Made by a program: the position numbers and the translations under genes. Under the pieces are notes generated by a model that worked only from the letters and a program-made list of their open reading frames with translations, ran no database searches and was not told where the DNA came from. From assembly GCA_016178785.1 (NCBI GenBank), contig JACOSO010000046.1, forward strand, positions 90,219-154,218: a stretch of 64,000 bases of DNA. Direction: 5' to 3'. Below, in pieces: positions 24,536-33,309 of this stretch; position 1 is the first letter of the stretch, and each line of letters begins with the position of its first letter. Source of the DNA: Bacteroidota bacterium. GTDB taxonomy: Bacteria > Bacteroidota > Bacteroidia > Cytophagales > Cyclobacteriaceae.

Positions 24536-25942
24536 ATGAGTTATAGTTCACGTATTAAATCGTTTTTTCATTTATTTAAAGTAGCTGTCAAAGGCGAAGA
24601 GCAAAACTTCACCGAGGGTAGTATCAACCGCGCCATCTTTCTTTTATCCATTCCAATGATTCTGGAGATGGCTATGGAATCGGTCTTTGCGGTGGTTGAC
24701 ATATTTTTCGTAAGCCGACTGAATAACAGCGATGCGGTTGCGGTCATTGGTCTAACTGAATCAATGCTTGCTATTGTCTATTCAGTGGCTTGGGGGGTAA
24801 GTATGGGCGCAACAGCTTTAGTTGCGCGCAGAGTGGGAGAGAAGGAATATGAAGGTGCGGCCGTAGCGGGTGTGCAAGCAATTCTTGTGGGAGTAGTTGC
24901 CTCTGTTTTAGTTTCGATCGGTGGATTAATTTTTTATAAGGACCTATTGAGCCTGATGGGCGCATCCGATTCGGTCATTGAAATAGGTTCTCGATTTACG
25001 TTCTGGATGCTTACGGGCAACATCACCATCATGATGTTGTTTTTGATCAACGGAATTTTTCGTGGCGCAGGTAATGCTGCCATAGCTATGCGTGCACTGT
25101 GGCTTGCCAATCTTATCAATATGGCACTTGACCCAATTTTCATTTTTGGTTGGGGGCCTATTCCGGCATTTGGGGTGGAAGGCGCAGCGATCTCCACTAA
25201 TATTGGCAGGGGAATTGGGGTAGCGTTTCAATTGTACTTCTTATTTTTCGGAAAGAGCATCGTAAAATTCAATGCAAATAATTTCAAGATTGACTGGAAG
25301 ATAATTGTTCAGGTGATCAAAGTATCTGCAGGAAGCACTGGGCAATTCTTGATTTCGTCTGCAAGCTGGGTTTTTCTGGCACGAATCATTTCTCATTTTG
25401 GAAGTGCCGCTATGGCTGGCTACACCATTGCCATCCGCGTGATTGTGTTCACTATTCTTCCTTCATGGGGAATGGCCAATGCGTCTGCAACTTTGGTTGG
25501 ACAAAATTTAGGCGCTGGCCAACCCGATCGCGCAGAGAAATCAGTTTGGAAGACAGGCTTTTACAATATGGTTTTCCTCGCCTTTGTAATGTTCATTTTT
25601 TTATTTCTGTCTTCGCCTATTCTCAGATTTTTCTCCAGCGATGAAACAGTGGTTGGCTATGGAACACAATGTTTGCAAATTGTGGCTTTGGGTTATTTGT
25701 TTTATGGTTACGGGATGGTGATCACTCAATCTTTTAATGGAGCTGGGGATACCAGGACGCCAATACTTCTCAACTTATTTGGCTTTTGGTGTTTCCAAAT
25801 TCCGCTGGCGTATTTACTTGCCATTCAAATTGACTTTGGACCGAATGGAGTTTATGCAGCTATTGCCATTGCTGAATCTGCAATTGCTGTGGCAGGGATC
25901 ATGATTTTTAGAAAAGGAAAATGGAAGCTGGTAAAAGTTTAA
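24536..25942 (+). CDS. MATE-family efflux transporter
   Basis: 468 residues with twelve predicted membrane helices in two similar halves. ILSIPMILEMAMESVFAVVD-like helix 1 (LLSIPMILEMAMESVFAVVD) and its counterpart in the second half (STGQFLISSASWVFLARIIS) mark the duplication. MATE proteins use Na+ or H+ gradients to export cationic drugs or metabolites. ALVARRVGEKEYEGA and ATLVGQNLGAGQPDRAE are the conserved intracellular loops. An N-terminal soluble extension (KSFFHLFKVAVKGEEQNFTE) of ~30 residues precedes helix 1. Confidence 0.93.
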   Translation: MSYSSRIKSFFHLFKVAVKGEEQNFTEGSINRAIFLLSIPMILEMAMESVFAVVDIFFVSRLNNSDAVAVIGLTESMLAIVYSVAWGVSMGATALVARRVGEKEYEGAAVAGVQAILVGVVASVLVSIGGLIFYKDLLSLMGASDSVIEIGSRFTFWMLTGNITIMMLFLINGIFRGAGNAAIAMRALWLANLINMALDPIFIFGWGPIPAFGVEGAAISTNIGRGIGVAFQLYFLFFGKSIVKFNANNFKIDWKIIVQVIKVSAGSTGQFLISSASWVFLARIISHFGSAAMAGYTIAIRVIVFTILPSWGMANASATLVGQNLGAGQPDRAEKSVWKTGFYNMVFLAFVMFIFLFLSSPILRFFSSDETVVGYGTQCLQIVALGYLFYGYGMVITQSFNGAGDTRTPILLNLFGFWCFQIPLAYLLAIQIDFGPNGVYAAIAIAESAIAVAGIMIFRKGKWKLVKV

Positions 25943-25947
25943 TTTTC

Positions 25948-26027
25948 AATTAGCCAATTATTGATGTGCCGATTGAATGATGAAATTTAAAATTGGCTAG
26001 CCGGCTAATTGACACATCAACTAATTG
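25948..26027. repeat. Intergenic nested inverted repeat (CAATTAG / TTGATGTG type)
   Basis: CAATTAG (25948-25954) pairs with CTAATTG (26021-26027), TTGATGTG (25961-25968) with CACATCAA (26013-26020), and TAGCCAATT (25951-25959) alternatively with AATTGGCTA (25991-25999). It sits between the convergent MATE and fmt genes and overlaps the last codons of fmt (stop near 26021). Confidence 0.65.
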
Positions 26028-26947
26028 ATTCTGTTTCCTCTAAAAAACTCTTCCGCACTCATTCTCTTTTTTCCTTCGGGTTGAAACTCAAGGATGGAAA
26101 TCGAACCATCCTGAGTTTTTACTCGGAGATATGTTTTGTTGTCTGTATCAATTTCTCCCGGAACGACTGTCGACTGTCGACTGTCGACTGCTGATTTTAC
26201 TGAAAAGAGCTTAAAAACTTTTCCATTCAAATTTGCCCAGGCTGCAGGATAAGGACTCAGTCCCCTGACAAAATTCCGGATGGCTTCCGAAGGTTGATTC
26301 CAGTTCACTTCGCAAGTTTCTTTGAAAATTTTCGGTGCATGCTTTATTGTAACAGATTCATCTTGGGGAATTGATGGCACATTTCCCACTTCGATAGCTT
26401 TCACTGTTTCCAAAACCAAAAATGAACCCTTTCGCATCAATCGATTATAAAGTTTTCCTACATCGTCATCTTCGTTAATTCTTTCTTTCTCTTGAAAAAT
26501 AATACTGCCTGTATCAATTTCATGTTTGAGGAAAAATGTTGTTACGCCTGTTTCTTTTTCTCCGTTGATAATTGCCCAATTGATCGGTGCGGCACCGCGG
26601 TATTGCGGTAGGAGTGATGCATGCAAATTAAATGTGCCGAGCGAGGGCATGGACCAAACTGCCTCAGGCAGCATTCGGAAGGCAACCACCACCTGAAGAT
26701 TTGCACTATAGCTCTTCAATTCATTTATAAAATCTGGCGATTTTAAATTTGTTGGTTGCAAAACCGGAATTGCATATTTCAGTGCGCATTCTTTGACAGG
26801 CGATGCAGTCAATTTTTGTCCGCGACCTTGTGGTTTATCGGGCGCAGTGATCACCGCCACCACATTGAATTTATTCTCAACAAGAATTTCCAAGCTTGGC
26901 ACGGCAAACTCGGGTGTGCCCATGAAGATGATTCTGAGTTTATTCAT
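26021..26947 (-). CDS. fmt: Methionyl-tRNA formyltransferase
   Basis: 308 residues, the normal length. The N-terminal formyltransferase fold (RIIFMGTPEFAVPSLEIL) contains FNLHASLLPQYRGAAPINWA, with the catalytic Asn-His pair and SLLPxYRGAAP signature, and the Asp in FLKHEIDTGSI. The C-terminal domain holds VNWNQPSEAIRNFVRGLSPY, which helps bind tRNA. It adds formyl to initiator Met-tRNA. Two oddities: a 7-bp tandem repeat (26164-26190) lies in frame near residue 255, and the gene start overlaps the end of the RES toxin gene by eight bases. Confidence 0.95.
   Translation of the reverse strand: MNKLRIIFMGTPEFAVPSLEILVENKFNVVAVITAPDKPQGRGQKLTASPVKECALKYAIPVLQPTNLKSPDFINELKSYSANLQVVVAFRMLPEAVWSMPSLGTFNLHASLLPQYRGAAPINWAIINGEKETGVTTFFLKHEIDTGSIIFQEKERINEDDDVGKLYNRLMRKGSFLVLETVKAIEVGNVPSIPQDESVTIKHAPKIFKETCEVNWNQPSEAIRNFVRGLSPYPAAWANLNGKVFKLFSVKSAVDSRQSTVVPGEIDTDNKTYLRVKTQDGSISILEFQPEGKKRMSAEEFFRGNRIN
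26164..26190. repeat. Tandem heptamer CGACTGT x3.9 inside fmt
   Basis: CGACTGT at 26164, 26171 and 26178, then CGACTG at 26185. It is translated in the linker between conserved parts of the C-terminal domain and reads VDSRQSTVV on the coding strand. Confidence 0.9.
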
Positions 26948-27404
26948 TTTGGTGACGCATCATTTTTATTAGCCGCTCATCAAAGACAAGAGGTTGATTC
27001 TTTCCAACTTTTATTTTGTTAAAGTCTTTATGAAGAGGATTTATCAAGTAATTGAAAGTATTGCTCATCAGAGCTGATGGCACTTTCATTAAAAGAAATT
27101 TATTTTCGAATAAAAAATGGTCACCGACTAATTGTGAAAGTTTCTTATTCATGTTCCAATTCTTGACAAGCTTTGGGGTAAATATTTCCATATCATCAGG
27201 TATATGAATGGAAACCATTGTATAGTCTGAGCTTATTTTTGCTAACGGTATGCGTATAGCTACTTCCAGAGCGGCCAATAAGTTATTTTCCGAAGCATAG
27301 ATCATTCGATGCCCCTTGGTGTTCCAGCGGCCACCATATAGAAACGCACCTTCTCCGCTTAAGTCTTTCGACCATTTGTTGAGAGAACATCGATACAAGA
27401 TCAT
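26940..27404 (-). CDS. RES-domain toxin of an Xre-RES toxin-antitoxin pair
   Basis: 154 residues of the RES family, named for conserved Arg, Glu and Ser: YRCSLNKWS and GGRWNTKGHRMIYASENNLL (Arg, Ser), ALEVAIR (Glu), then VPSALMSNTFNYLINPLHKD. RES toxins studied elsewhere destroy cellular NAD by phosphorolysis or hydrolysis. The start overlaps the antitoxin stop by four bases, and its stop codon lies inside the first codons of fmt (ATGAATAA overlap). Antitoxin, toxin and fmt are therefore one coupled unit. Confidence 0.88.
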   Translation of the reverse strand: MILYRCSLNKWSKDLSGEGAFLYGGRWNTKGHRMIYASENNLLAALEVAIRIPLAKISSDYTMVSIHIPDDMEIFTPKLVKNWNMNKKLSQLVGDHFLFENKFLLMKVPSALMSNTFNYLINPLHKDFNKIKVGKNQPLVFDERLIKMMRHQNE

Positions 27405-27835
27405 GCAAGGATACCGTGTTCAATCCTCCCTAAAATATCAAGTAAATCATCAATGCCCTTGCGGGAATGTATTTGATCAATTGGTTTTTCTCCATTCAGA
27501 TCAATAGAGGGGAGGTTAAGCCATTCACTGAATCCATCGATGCCGTTAAAGAGTTCTTTTCCCTTGGCGTATAATTCGGCTAAATGAATCAATCTATCCG
27601 ATATATAAAGCCTCATTCGTTCATCTGGCTTGTAATTGTCTAATGTTCGTTTCGTGACATCTAAGTAGCGAAACACCCGCTTCTCGTCTAACCTGCTTTT
27701 GCGCAAAAAGAAAACGAGCGATTGCTTGGGTAGGCCCTTTTCAGCAAGCGTGGACAAGTTCTTTGATTTGCCCAAGATTTTTTGTCCGCCCAAGAGATCA
27801 ATAGTGGTATTTTCTGGCATTTGGAAAATTTTCAA
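27401..27835 (-). CDS. Xre/MbcA/ParS-type antitoxin
   Basis: 144 residues. The N-terminal half is a degenerate Xre-like DNA-binding region (GLPKQSLVFFLRKSRLDEKR, then LDVTKRTLDNYKPDERM), and the C-terminal half is the DUF2384/MbcA-ParS toxin-binding domain (LYAKGKELFNGIDGFSEWLN, then DLLDILGRIEHGIL). It should neutralise the RES protein and repress the operon. It precedes the toxin gene, the standard order for this class. Nth is upstream on the same strand with 25 bases between. Confidence 0.88.
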   Translation of the reverse strand: MKIFQMPENTTIDLLGGQKILGKSKNLSTLAEKGLPKQSLVFFLRKSRLDEKRVFRYLDVTKRTLDNYKPDERMRLYISDRLIHLAELYAKGKELFNGIDGFSEWLNLPSIDLNGEKPIDQIHSRKGIDDLLDILGRIEHGILA

Positions 27836-27860
27836 TAAATGTAATGAAAATTTTCCAAAC

Positions 27861-28496
27861 TCAATCCCTTAATTCTTTTCGCATATACTTTTTGCAAATG
27901 GGGCACTCCTGCCACACGTGCCCCCGAGCAGGACAATACTGACGGCCGAAATAAATTATTTGAAGGTGGACTTTATTCCACTTCTTTTCTTGGATTAGAT
28001 TCTTCAGATCTTTTTCAGTCCGCTCTACGCTCTTCCCGTCCGACAGCCCCCATCGGTGAGCCAGCCGATGAATATGCGTATCAACTGGAAAAGCGGGCTT
28101 GCCAAACCATTGTGTCATCACAACTGAAGCTGTCTTGTGCCCAACAGCAGGTAAAGCCTCAAGTTCTTCGAAAGTGGATGGTACTTCTCCGTTATACTTT
28201 TCCACCAAAATTTTTGATAGCCCTGCAATCCCCTTTGATTTCATTGGCGAAAGCCCGCACGGTTTGATGATCTCTCGAATCTCTTCAACGGAGTGCTTCA
28301 TCATGTCAAAAGGATTGTCGGCCAAATTGAAAAGCATGGGAGTAGTTTTATTTACGCGCTCATCAGTGCATTGGGCTGAAAGCAAAACTGAAATCAATAA
28401 AGTATAAGCATCCTTATGATGAAGGGGGACCTCCGGTTTCGGAAAATACTTATCGAGTATTTTAAGAATGTCGTTTACCTTTTCTGCTTTGGTCAC
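27861..28496 (-). CDS. nth: Endonuclease III
   Basis: 211 residues. The helix-hairpin-helix with catalytic lysine is LEALPAVGHKTASVVM and the catalytic aspartate follows in FPVDTHIHRLAHRWGL. It is a DNA glycosylase/AP lyase for oxidised pyrimidines. The usual Fe-S ligand pattern C-x6-C-x2-C-x5-C is not kept: I see QYCPARGHVWQECPICKKYM, which is C-x9-C-x2-C, with no fourth cysteine before the stop ten residues on. The cluster is therefore probably absent or altered. This pattern may be common in Bacteroidota; I believe so but could not check. Confidence 0.93.
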   Translation of the reverse strand: MTKAEKVNDILKILDKYFPKPEVPLHHKDAYTLLISVLLSAQCTDERVNKTTPMLFNLADNPFDMMKHSVEEIREIIKPCGLSPMKSKGIAGLSKILVEKYNGEVPSTFEELEALPAVGHKTASVVMTQWFGKPAFPVDTHIHRLAHRWGLSDGKSVERTEKDLKNLIQEKKWNKVHLQIIYFGRQYCPARGHVWQECPICKKYMRKELRD

Positions 28497-28501
28497 GCTA
28501 A

Positions 28502-28565
28502 TTCAAAATTTAAGATTCAACATTTTAAATAGATCGATCAAAAGTCTTGAATCTGGAATTTTGAA
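28502..28565. repeat. Intergenic quasi-palindrome (TTCAAAATTnnAGATTCAA)
   Basis: Arms 28502-28520 and 28547-28565 are inverted copies at 17 of 19 positions, with a 26-base loop. It fills the gap between namZ and nth (same strand), just past the namZ stop. Confidence 0.75.
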
Positions 28566-28575
28566 CCTTGAATTC

Positions 28576-29757
28576 CTACGGATACAACAAATATTTTTTC
28601 CTCTTCTCTTTAAAGGATTTCAGGTCCTTCTGCCACGTCTCCTTGATTTCATTTTCACTCGTCCCTTTTCTAATTTGCTCCTTCAAGATTTTATTCCCTG
28701 CTAGTGTATTGAAATAATTAGTAAAGAACTTTTCCTTCTCCTGATCAGGAAATTCGTGATAGAATTTGATCAGGTACTTCAATGAAAGCTCATCGTTTAC
28801 TTTTTCTTTTCTGAGATCAACACCGTAGCAAACTTTATTTTCCTGAGGAGGATTCTTTGACATGCCCGCGATACTTTCCGGCTTGAATTTGAACGAATAA
28901 TTCTTCAACAACGGATGTCCCAAAATTTCAAACGGAGTGTTTGTGCCACGACCCAAACTCATCACTGTTCCTTCAAACAAACATATAGATGGATACATTG
29001 CAACTGCGTGATCATTTGGCAAATTGGGGGATGGTTTGATTCGTAAAGAATATTTTTTCTTGTGGTCATAATTTTTTAGCTGGATGACTTGCAAATCACA
29101 TTTTTCTCCGCCCGTAAGCCATCCTTCGCCATTAATCATTATAGCCAGTTCGCCCATGGTTAAACCATAGACGGTTGGAATAGGGTGCATACCTACAAAG
29201 GATTTCAGTTCTATGTCAAGAACGGGCCCATCGATATAACTTGCATTGGGGTTGGGCCGGTCAAGCACAATCAATTTTTTTCCGTTCTCAGCGCACGCCT
29301 CCATCATGTAATGCATCGAGCCGATATAGGTGTAGTATCTCACTCCGACATCTTGTATGTCAAAAATCACCACATCCACATCGGCAAGCTGCTCTGGTCT
29401 TGCTTTTCTGTTTTTACCGTAAAGTGAAACAATAGGCAACTTAGTTGCTGAGTCGATTGAATCATTTATTTCAGCACCATCAGGCGTATTGCCGCGAAAA
29501 CCATGCTCTGGCGAAAATATTTTACTGATATTGATTTTCAACCGAATAAGTGAATCGACTAAATGAGTTTTGCCAATGACCGAAGTATTATTTACAAGCA
29601 GCGCGACCCGTTTGTCTTTGATCAAGGGCAAGAGTATGTCTATTTGCTCAGCACCCGTTGTAATTTTGCTTTTATTCTGTGCATCTGAAGTAGCTGAATA
29701 AAGAAAAAGGAAAAGCACCATTGAAATACGGGTGCTGAAATTCACTGCGCGGATCAT
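28576..29757 (-). CDS. namZ: NamZ-like exo-beta-N-acetylmuramidase (DUF1343)
   Basis: 393 residues from the ATG at 29757 (a second ATG is two codons earlier); the longer frame to 30102 would run across the oppositely oriented permease gene. A signal peptide is present (STRISMVLFLFLYSATSDAQ). DUF1343 hallmarks are VALLVNNTSVIGKTHLVD, FSPEHGFRGN, VIFDIQDVGVRYYTYIGSMH and LDRPNPNASYIDGP. NamZ-type enzymes release N-acetylmuramic acid from wall fragments during peptidoglycan recycling; this is known for characterised relatives. The sharing of a short divergent promoter region with the LolE-like gene is positional only. Confidence 0.85.
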   Translation of the reverse strand: MIRAVNFSTRISMVLFLFLYSATSDAQNKSKITTGAEQIDILLPLIKDKRVALLVNNTSVIGKTHLVDSLIRLKINISKIFSPEHGFRGNTPDGAEINDSIDSATKLPIVSLYGKNRKARPEQLADVDVVIFDIQDVGVRYYTYIGSMHYMMEACAENGKKLIVLDRPNPNASYIDGPVLDIELKSFVGMHPIPTVYGLTMGELAIMINGEGWLTGGEKCDLQVIQLKNYDHKKKYSLRIKPSPNLPNDHAVAMYPSICLFEGTVMSLGRGTNTPFEILGHPLLKNYSFKFKPESIAGMSKNPPQENKVCYGVDLRKEKVNDELSLKYLIKFYHEFPDQEKEKFFTNYFNTLAGNKILKEQIRKGTSENEIKETWQKDLKSFKEKRKKYLLYP

Positions 29758-29793
29758 TATCATTTTGATTATTTTGCAAGGTAACTCATCACT

Positions 29794-31161
29794 TTGAACC
29801 TTTCTTATTTCATTTCTAAAAGAATTCGCACTGCCGAAGCGGGAAGTTTTTCTTCCATCATTCACAAAGTGGCTGTGGCAAGCATCGCCATCGGGCTTGC
29901 AGCAGCAATCGCTTCTTTTCTGATTATGGAAGGATTTCAAAATACGGTTAAAGAAAAAATCTATTCGTTCAGTAATCATTTGCTCATCACCAAATTTACC
30001 ATGAACAACGCTGTGGCCGAGCAGCCGTTTGAGTTCACAATTGACCTGTTTAAAAACCCGGAGAAATTTCCGTTTGTAAAACATGTTCAGGAGTACAGCC
30101 ACAAGGCAGGTTTGATTAAAACGGAAAACGAGGTGTTTGGAATAGTTTTTAAAGGCATTGGTAAAAGTTTCAATCGAGAATCATTTAGTGAAAATTTGAT
30201 TGAAGGAAATTTTTTGTCGTTTCCTGACTCTGGTTACTCGCACGAAATTGTTGTCAGTAGGTTAATTGCAAATAAAATCAACGCAAAAGTTGGCGATGAA
30301 GTCATACTTCATTTTTTTCAAAACCCGCCCCGATTTAGAAAATTGAAAATTGTTGGCATCTACGAAACCAATCTTTCAGAATATTTCGACAATAAAGTGG
30401 TGATTGGCGATCTTAAATTAGTACAGCAGCTCAATGGATGGGTTGCCAATCAAGCAGGTGGACTCGAAGTACTGATCGACTTTGATCATTTTAATTTATT
30501 TCAGCTTTGGAAGGATGACATTGGTGCTTATAAAAAAGCTATTCGCGAGCGCATCATAGATAACCCTGAAGTACAGAATAAATTTTCAACTACCGTCTCT
30601 GCTATTTGGAATTACAAATTTGATTTTGATCAGGCCGCACTGGATGAAGCGCAAAGGCAAATTGGAGAATCGATGGACTATGATCTCAACATTGAAACAG
30701 TACGCGACAAATATACTCAAGTGTTTGAGTGGCTAGACCTGGTTAAAAGACAAGTCCGCATTTTGCTAGGCATCATTCTAGTTGTTGTCAGTGTGAACAT
30801 GATCTCGGTCATTTTGATTTTGGTAATGGAACGCATTCCAATGGTAGGACTGCTCAAAGCCGTTGGCGCTCAAAATAAATTGATCCGCTCTGTTTTTGTT
30901 TTTAATGGAATGAATTTGGTCGCAAAAGGATTGATCTATGGAAATGTAATCGGTCTTGGTTTTTGCTTCCTGCAATATCAGTTGCACTGGATCAAACTCA
31001 ATCCCCACGATTACTATATGAGTTATGTGCCTGTGCAATGGGATTGGCTCACAGTACTAACTCTAAACGTGATCGTTTTTGCTGTTGTAAGCCTGGTTTT
31101 GCTTTTGCCAACACGGTTTATTGCTCGCATTCAACCCGTAAAGGCAATTCGATTTGATTAA
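29794..31161 (+). CDS. FtsX/LolE-like ABC transporter permease
   Basis: 455 residues from TTG. Four membrane helices: one at ~25-47 (VAVASIAIGLAAAIASFLIM) and three near the C-terminus (ILLGIILVVVSVNMISVIL, NLVAKGLIYGNVIGLGFCFL and VLTLNVIVFAVVSLVLLLPT). A large periplasmic MacB_PCD-like domain lies between. This is the LolC/LolE layout, and the motif ERIPMVGLLKAVGAQNK is the cytoplasmic coupling loop. It would extract lipoproteins toward the outer membrane with an ATPase encoded elsewhere. It overlaps the histidine kinase gene by four bases at the convergent ends. Confidence 0.88.
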   Translation: MNLSYFISKRIRTAEAGSFSSIIHKVAVASIAIGLAAAIASFLIMEGFQNTVKEKIYSFSNHLLITKFTMNNAVAEQPFEFTIDLFKNPEKFPFVKHVQEYSHKAGLIKTENEVFGIVFKGIGKSFNRESFSENLIEGNFLSFPDSGYSHEIVVSRLIANKINAKVGDEVILHFFQNPPRFRKLKIVGIYETNLSEYFDNKVVIGDLKLVQQLNGWVANQAGGLEVLIDFDHFNLFQLWKDDIGAYKKAIRERIIDNPEVQNKFSTTVSAIWNYKFDFDQAALDEAQRQIGESMDYDLNIETVRDKYTQVFEWLDLVKRQVRILLGIILVVVSVNMISVILILVMERIPMVGLLKAVGAQNKLIRSVFVFNGMNLVAKGLIYGNVIGLGFCFLQYQLHWIKLNPHDYYMSYVPVQWDWLTVLTLNVIVFAVVSLVLLLPTRFIARIQPVKAIRFD

Positions 31162-33173
31162 GCCAGTGGCACAGTGAAACTAAAAGTAGACCCTTGACCC
31201 TGGAGGCTATCAACCCAAATCTTTCCTCCATTTTTCTCGATAAACTCTTTGCATAAAATCAAGCCGAGACCTGTACCTTTTTCTTGCGCGGTACCTTGGG
31301 TAGATTTTGCGTTGAGGCCAAAAATTTTTCCCAAATCTCCTTGAGGGATACCAACACCTGTGTCAGAAACAGAAACATATAAAATGTTCTCCTGAGAAGT
31401 AGCAACTACTTTCACCTCCCCATTCGGACGAGTAAATTTTATACCATTTGAAATCAGGTTTCGTAAAATAATTTTGATCATTTCCTCGTCAGCGTAAATA
31501 ACCGATGAGTCAGGAATTTTATTTACTAATGTGATATTTTTTTCTACCGCATTGCTGTAATAAAGCTCGAAGCACTCGGCAGCTAAATCTTTAATATTTG
31601 TTTTAACAGGATTGGCTTTTGCGGTGACAATTTGATTCTTCGACCAATTGAGAAGGTTTTCAAGAAGGGATGTGGTTGTATTCACACGGGCGGAAAGCTC
31701 AACAATAAGTTTCTGAAATTCCCCAGGTGAAAGTACGTTCATATTCATTAAACCCAATAGCCCCTGAATGGAAGACAGGGGGCTCTTCACATCATGTGCA
31801 ATTGATGAAAAAATTTTATCCTTTACTTTATTGAGATTGTCGAGCTGCTGATTTTTTTGGTCAAGGGCCTGGCTCCAGACTACAAGTAAGTCATTTGCTT
31901 TTTTCCTGGCTCGATATTGGTAAATGGCAACGATGAGCAAGATGGTGACAACCACTAAAAATGCAATCAATCCATACCTTATTCTGCCCTCCAATTGCAA
32001 TTCTGTTTTTTGCATTTCTTTCTCAAAGTTCAATGATTTTATTTCAGATTCTTTTTTTGTCAGCTCATAGCGAGAGGCCAGGTTAGAAACAGTCTTTGCT
32101 TTCTCTAAAGAATTGAGACTGTCGCTAATCAAGTCGGCTATTTTTAAATAGCGCAGCGATTGTTCAAATTGCCGGAGCTTTTCAAAAGCAATAGCTAAAT
32201 TCTTGGCCGCGACAGCCTTTAACTCAGCTGACTGTACTTCCTCGCTTAACTGAAATTCTTCTCTGGCATACTTGAGCGCCATCTGATAATTTTTCAGCTT
32301 GATGCAAACCCCGACCACGCTTTTTAGTTCTTCAGCTATGTAAACTTTAACGCCTGATTTCCTTTCATATTCCAACGACTTTTGAAAATACACAAATGCT
32401 TTTTGAAGGTTGCCACGGTCTTCCCACATTGAGCCAATATTGTCATACGTGAGGCCATACATCTGTGCATTCTTTGTTTTCTCAGTCAACTCAAGAGCCT
32501 TCAAATAGTATTCTTCTTCTTTCTTAATATCCTTCATCCGATAGTACTGATACCCGATATTATTCATGCCTAGTATAATGCTAGATGTATCTTTCGTTTC
32601 TTCAGCCAGAGCAAGAGACTTTTCATAATATTTTAAAGCAAGGGAATCATCGCCTGTGTCATTTAAAACCATGGCCATGTTGTTGTAGATTCCGCCAATC
32701 ATTTCTTTGTCTTCAAACGCCAGGGCGATATCAAGCCCTTTCTGAAAATATTCAATTGCCTGTCTGGGTTCTCCAATCCTCCGGTACGATCGACCAATGT
32801 CATCCAGTGCGGTTGATAAAAGGAGCGAATCATGAATTTTTTCGGAATGGATAAGTGCCGTTTTATAATTTTCAATCGCTGAGATATATTTCCCCTGATT
32901 ATAAAATATCTTTCCGATTGCCCGGTAAACACGTGCGATGTCTTTTTCGCTCTCGCTTCGTATGGCAATGATGAGCGCATTTGTGGCAAGATGCATGGCC
33001 GAATCTGAGGAATGAGTGCTTACTTTTCTAGAAAGCTTTATCAGTAAATTTACTTTTGTCTTGTCGTCCTTTGCGATTGAAAAGCTGTCTCGAAGTTGCT
33101 TTTCAGTAGTCTGGCCACCAGCTTGTAGAAGGCAAGTGAGCACGAAGGAAGAAGCTAAAAACAGGCGCCACAT
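31158..33173 (-). CDS. Sensor histidine kinase with periplasmic TPR array
   Basis: 671 residues. A signal peptide (MWRLFLASSFVLTCLLQAGG) leads to about seven TPRs (residues ~60-380: YRAIGKIFYNQGKYISAIEN), one membrane helix (YGLIAFLVVVTILLIVAIYQ, ~395-415), a coiled coil, then HisKA (FSSIAHDVKSPLSSIQGLLG, phosphoryl His) and HATPase (NLISNGIKFTRPNGE, VSDTGVGIP, GTGLGLILCKEF). The extracytoplasmic TPRs should sense a protein or peptide. No response regulator is adjacent, so it is an orphan kinase. It is convergent with the permease gene. Confidence 0.93.
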   Translation of the reverse strand: MWRLFLASSFVLTCLLQAGGQTTEKQLRDSFSIAKDDKTKVNLLIKLSRKVSTHSSDSAMHLATNALIIAIRSESEKDIARVYRAIGKIFYNQGKYISAIENYKTALIHSEKIHDSLLLSTALDDIGRSYRRIGEPRQAIEYFQKGLDIALAFEDKEMIGGIYNNMAMVLNDTGDDSLALKYYEKSLALAEETKDTSSIILGMNNIGYQYYRMKDIKKEEEYYLKALELTEKTKNAQMYGLTYDNIGSMWEDRGNLQKAFVYFQKSLEYERKSGVKVYIAEELKSVVGVCIKLKNYQMALKYAREEFQLSEEVQSAELKAVAAKNLAIAFEKLRQFEQSLRYLKIADLISDSLNSLEKAKTVSNLASRYELTKKESEIKSLNFEKEMQKTELQLEGRIRYGLIAFLVVVTILLIVAIYQYRARKKANDLLVVWSQALDQKNQQLDNLNKVKDKIFSSIAHDVKSPLSSIQGLLGLMNMNVLSPGEFQKLIVELSARVNTTTSLLENLLNWSKNQIVTAKANPVKTNIKDLAAECFELYYSNAVEKNITLVNKIPDSSVIYADEEMIKIILRNLISNGIKFTRPNGEVKVVATSQENILYVSVSDTGVGIPQGDLGKIFGLNAKSTQGTAQEKGTGLGLILCKEFIEKNGGKIWVDSLQGQGSTFSFTVPLA

Positions 33174-33309
33174 GGAATGAAATCTTTCTCAATCTAAGCA
33201 TAGAATTTACAAGGTCAAAAAAGATAGGCGGTCAGTTTACAATGTGAGCAGAATCATTTTGTTGTTTAATGGCGATGAGGGTGATTGTACATCAACCATT
33301 GACTATCGA

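Noticed and set aside
29758..30102. N-terminal extension of the namZ frame across the divergent permease
   Set aside because: The permease frame is clearly real, and a signal peptide starts at the later Met of the NamZ frame.
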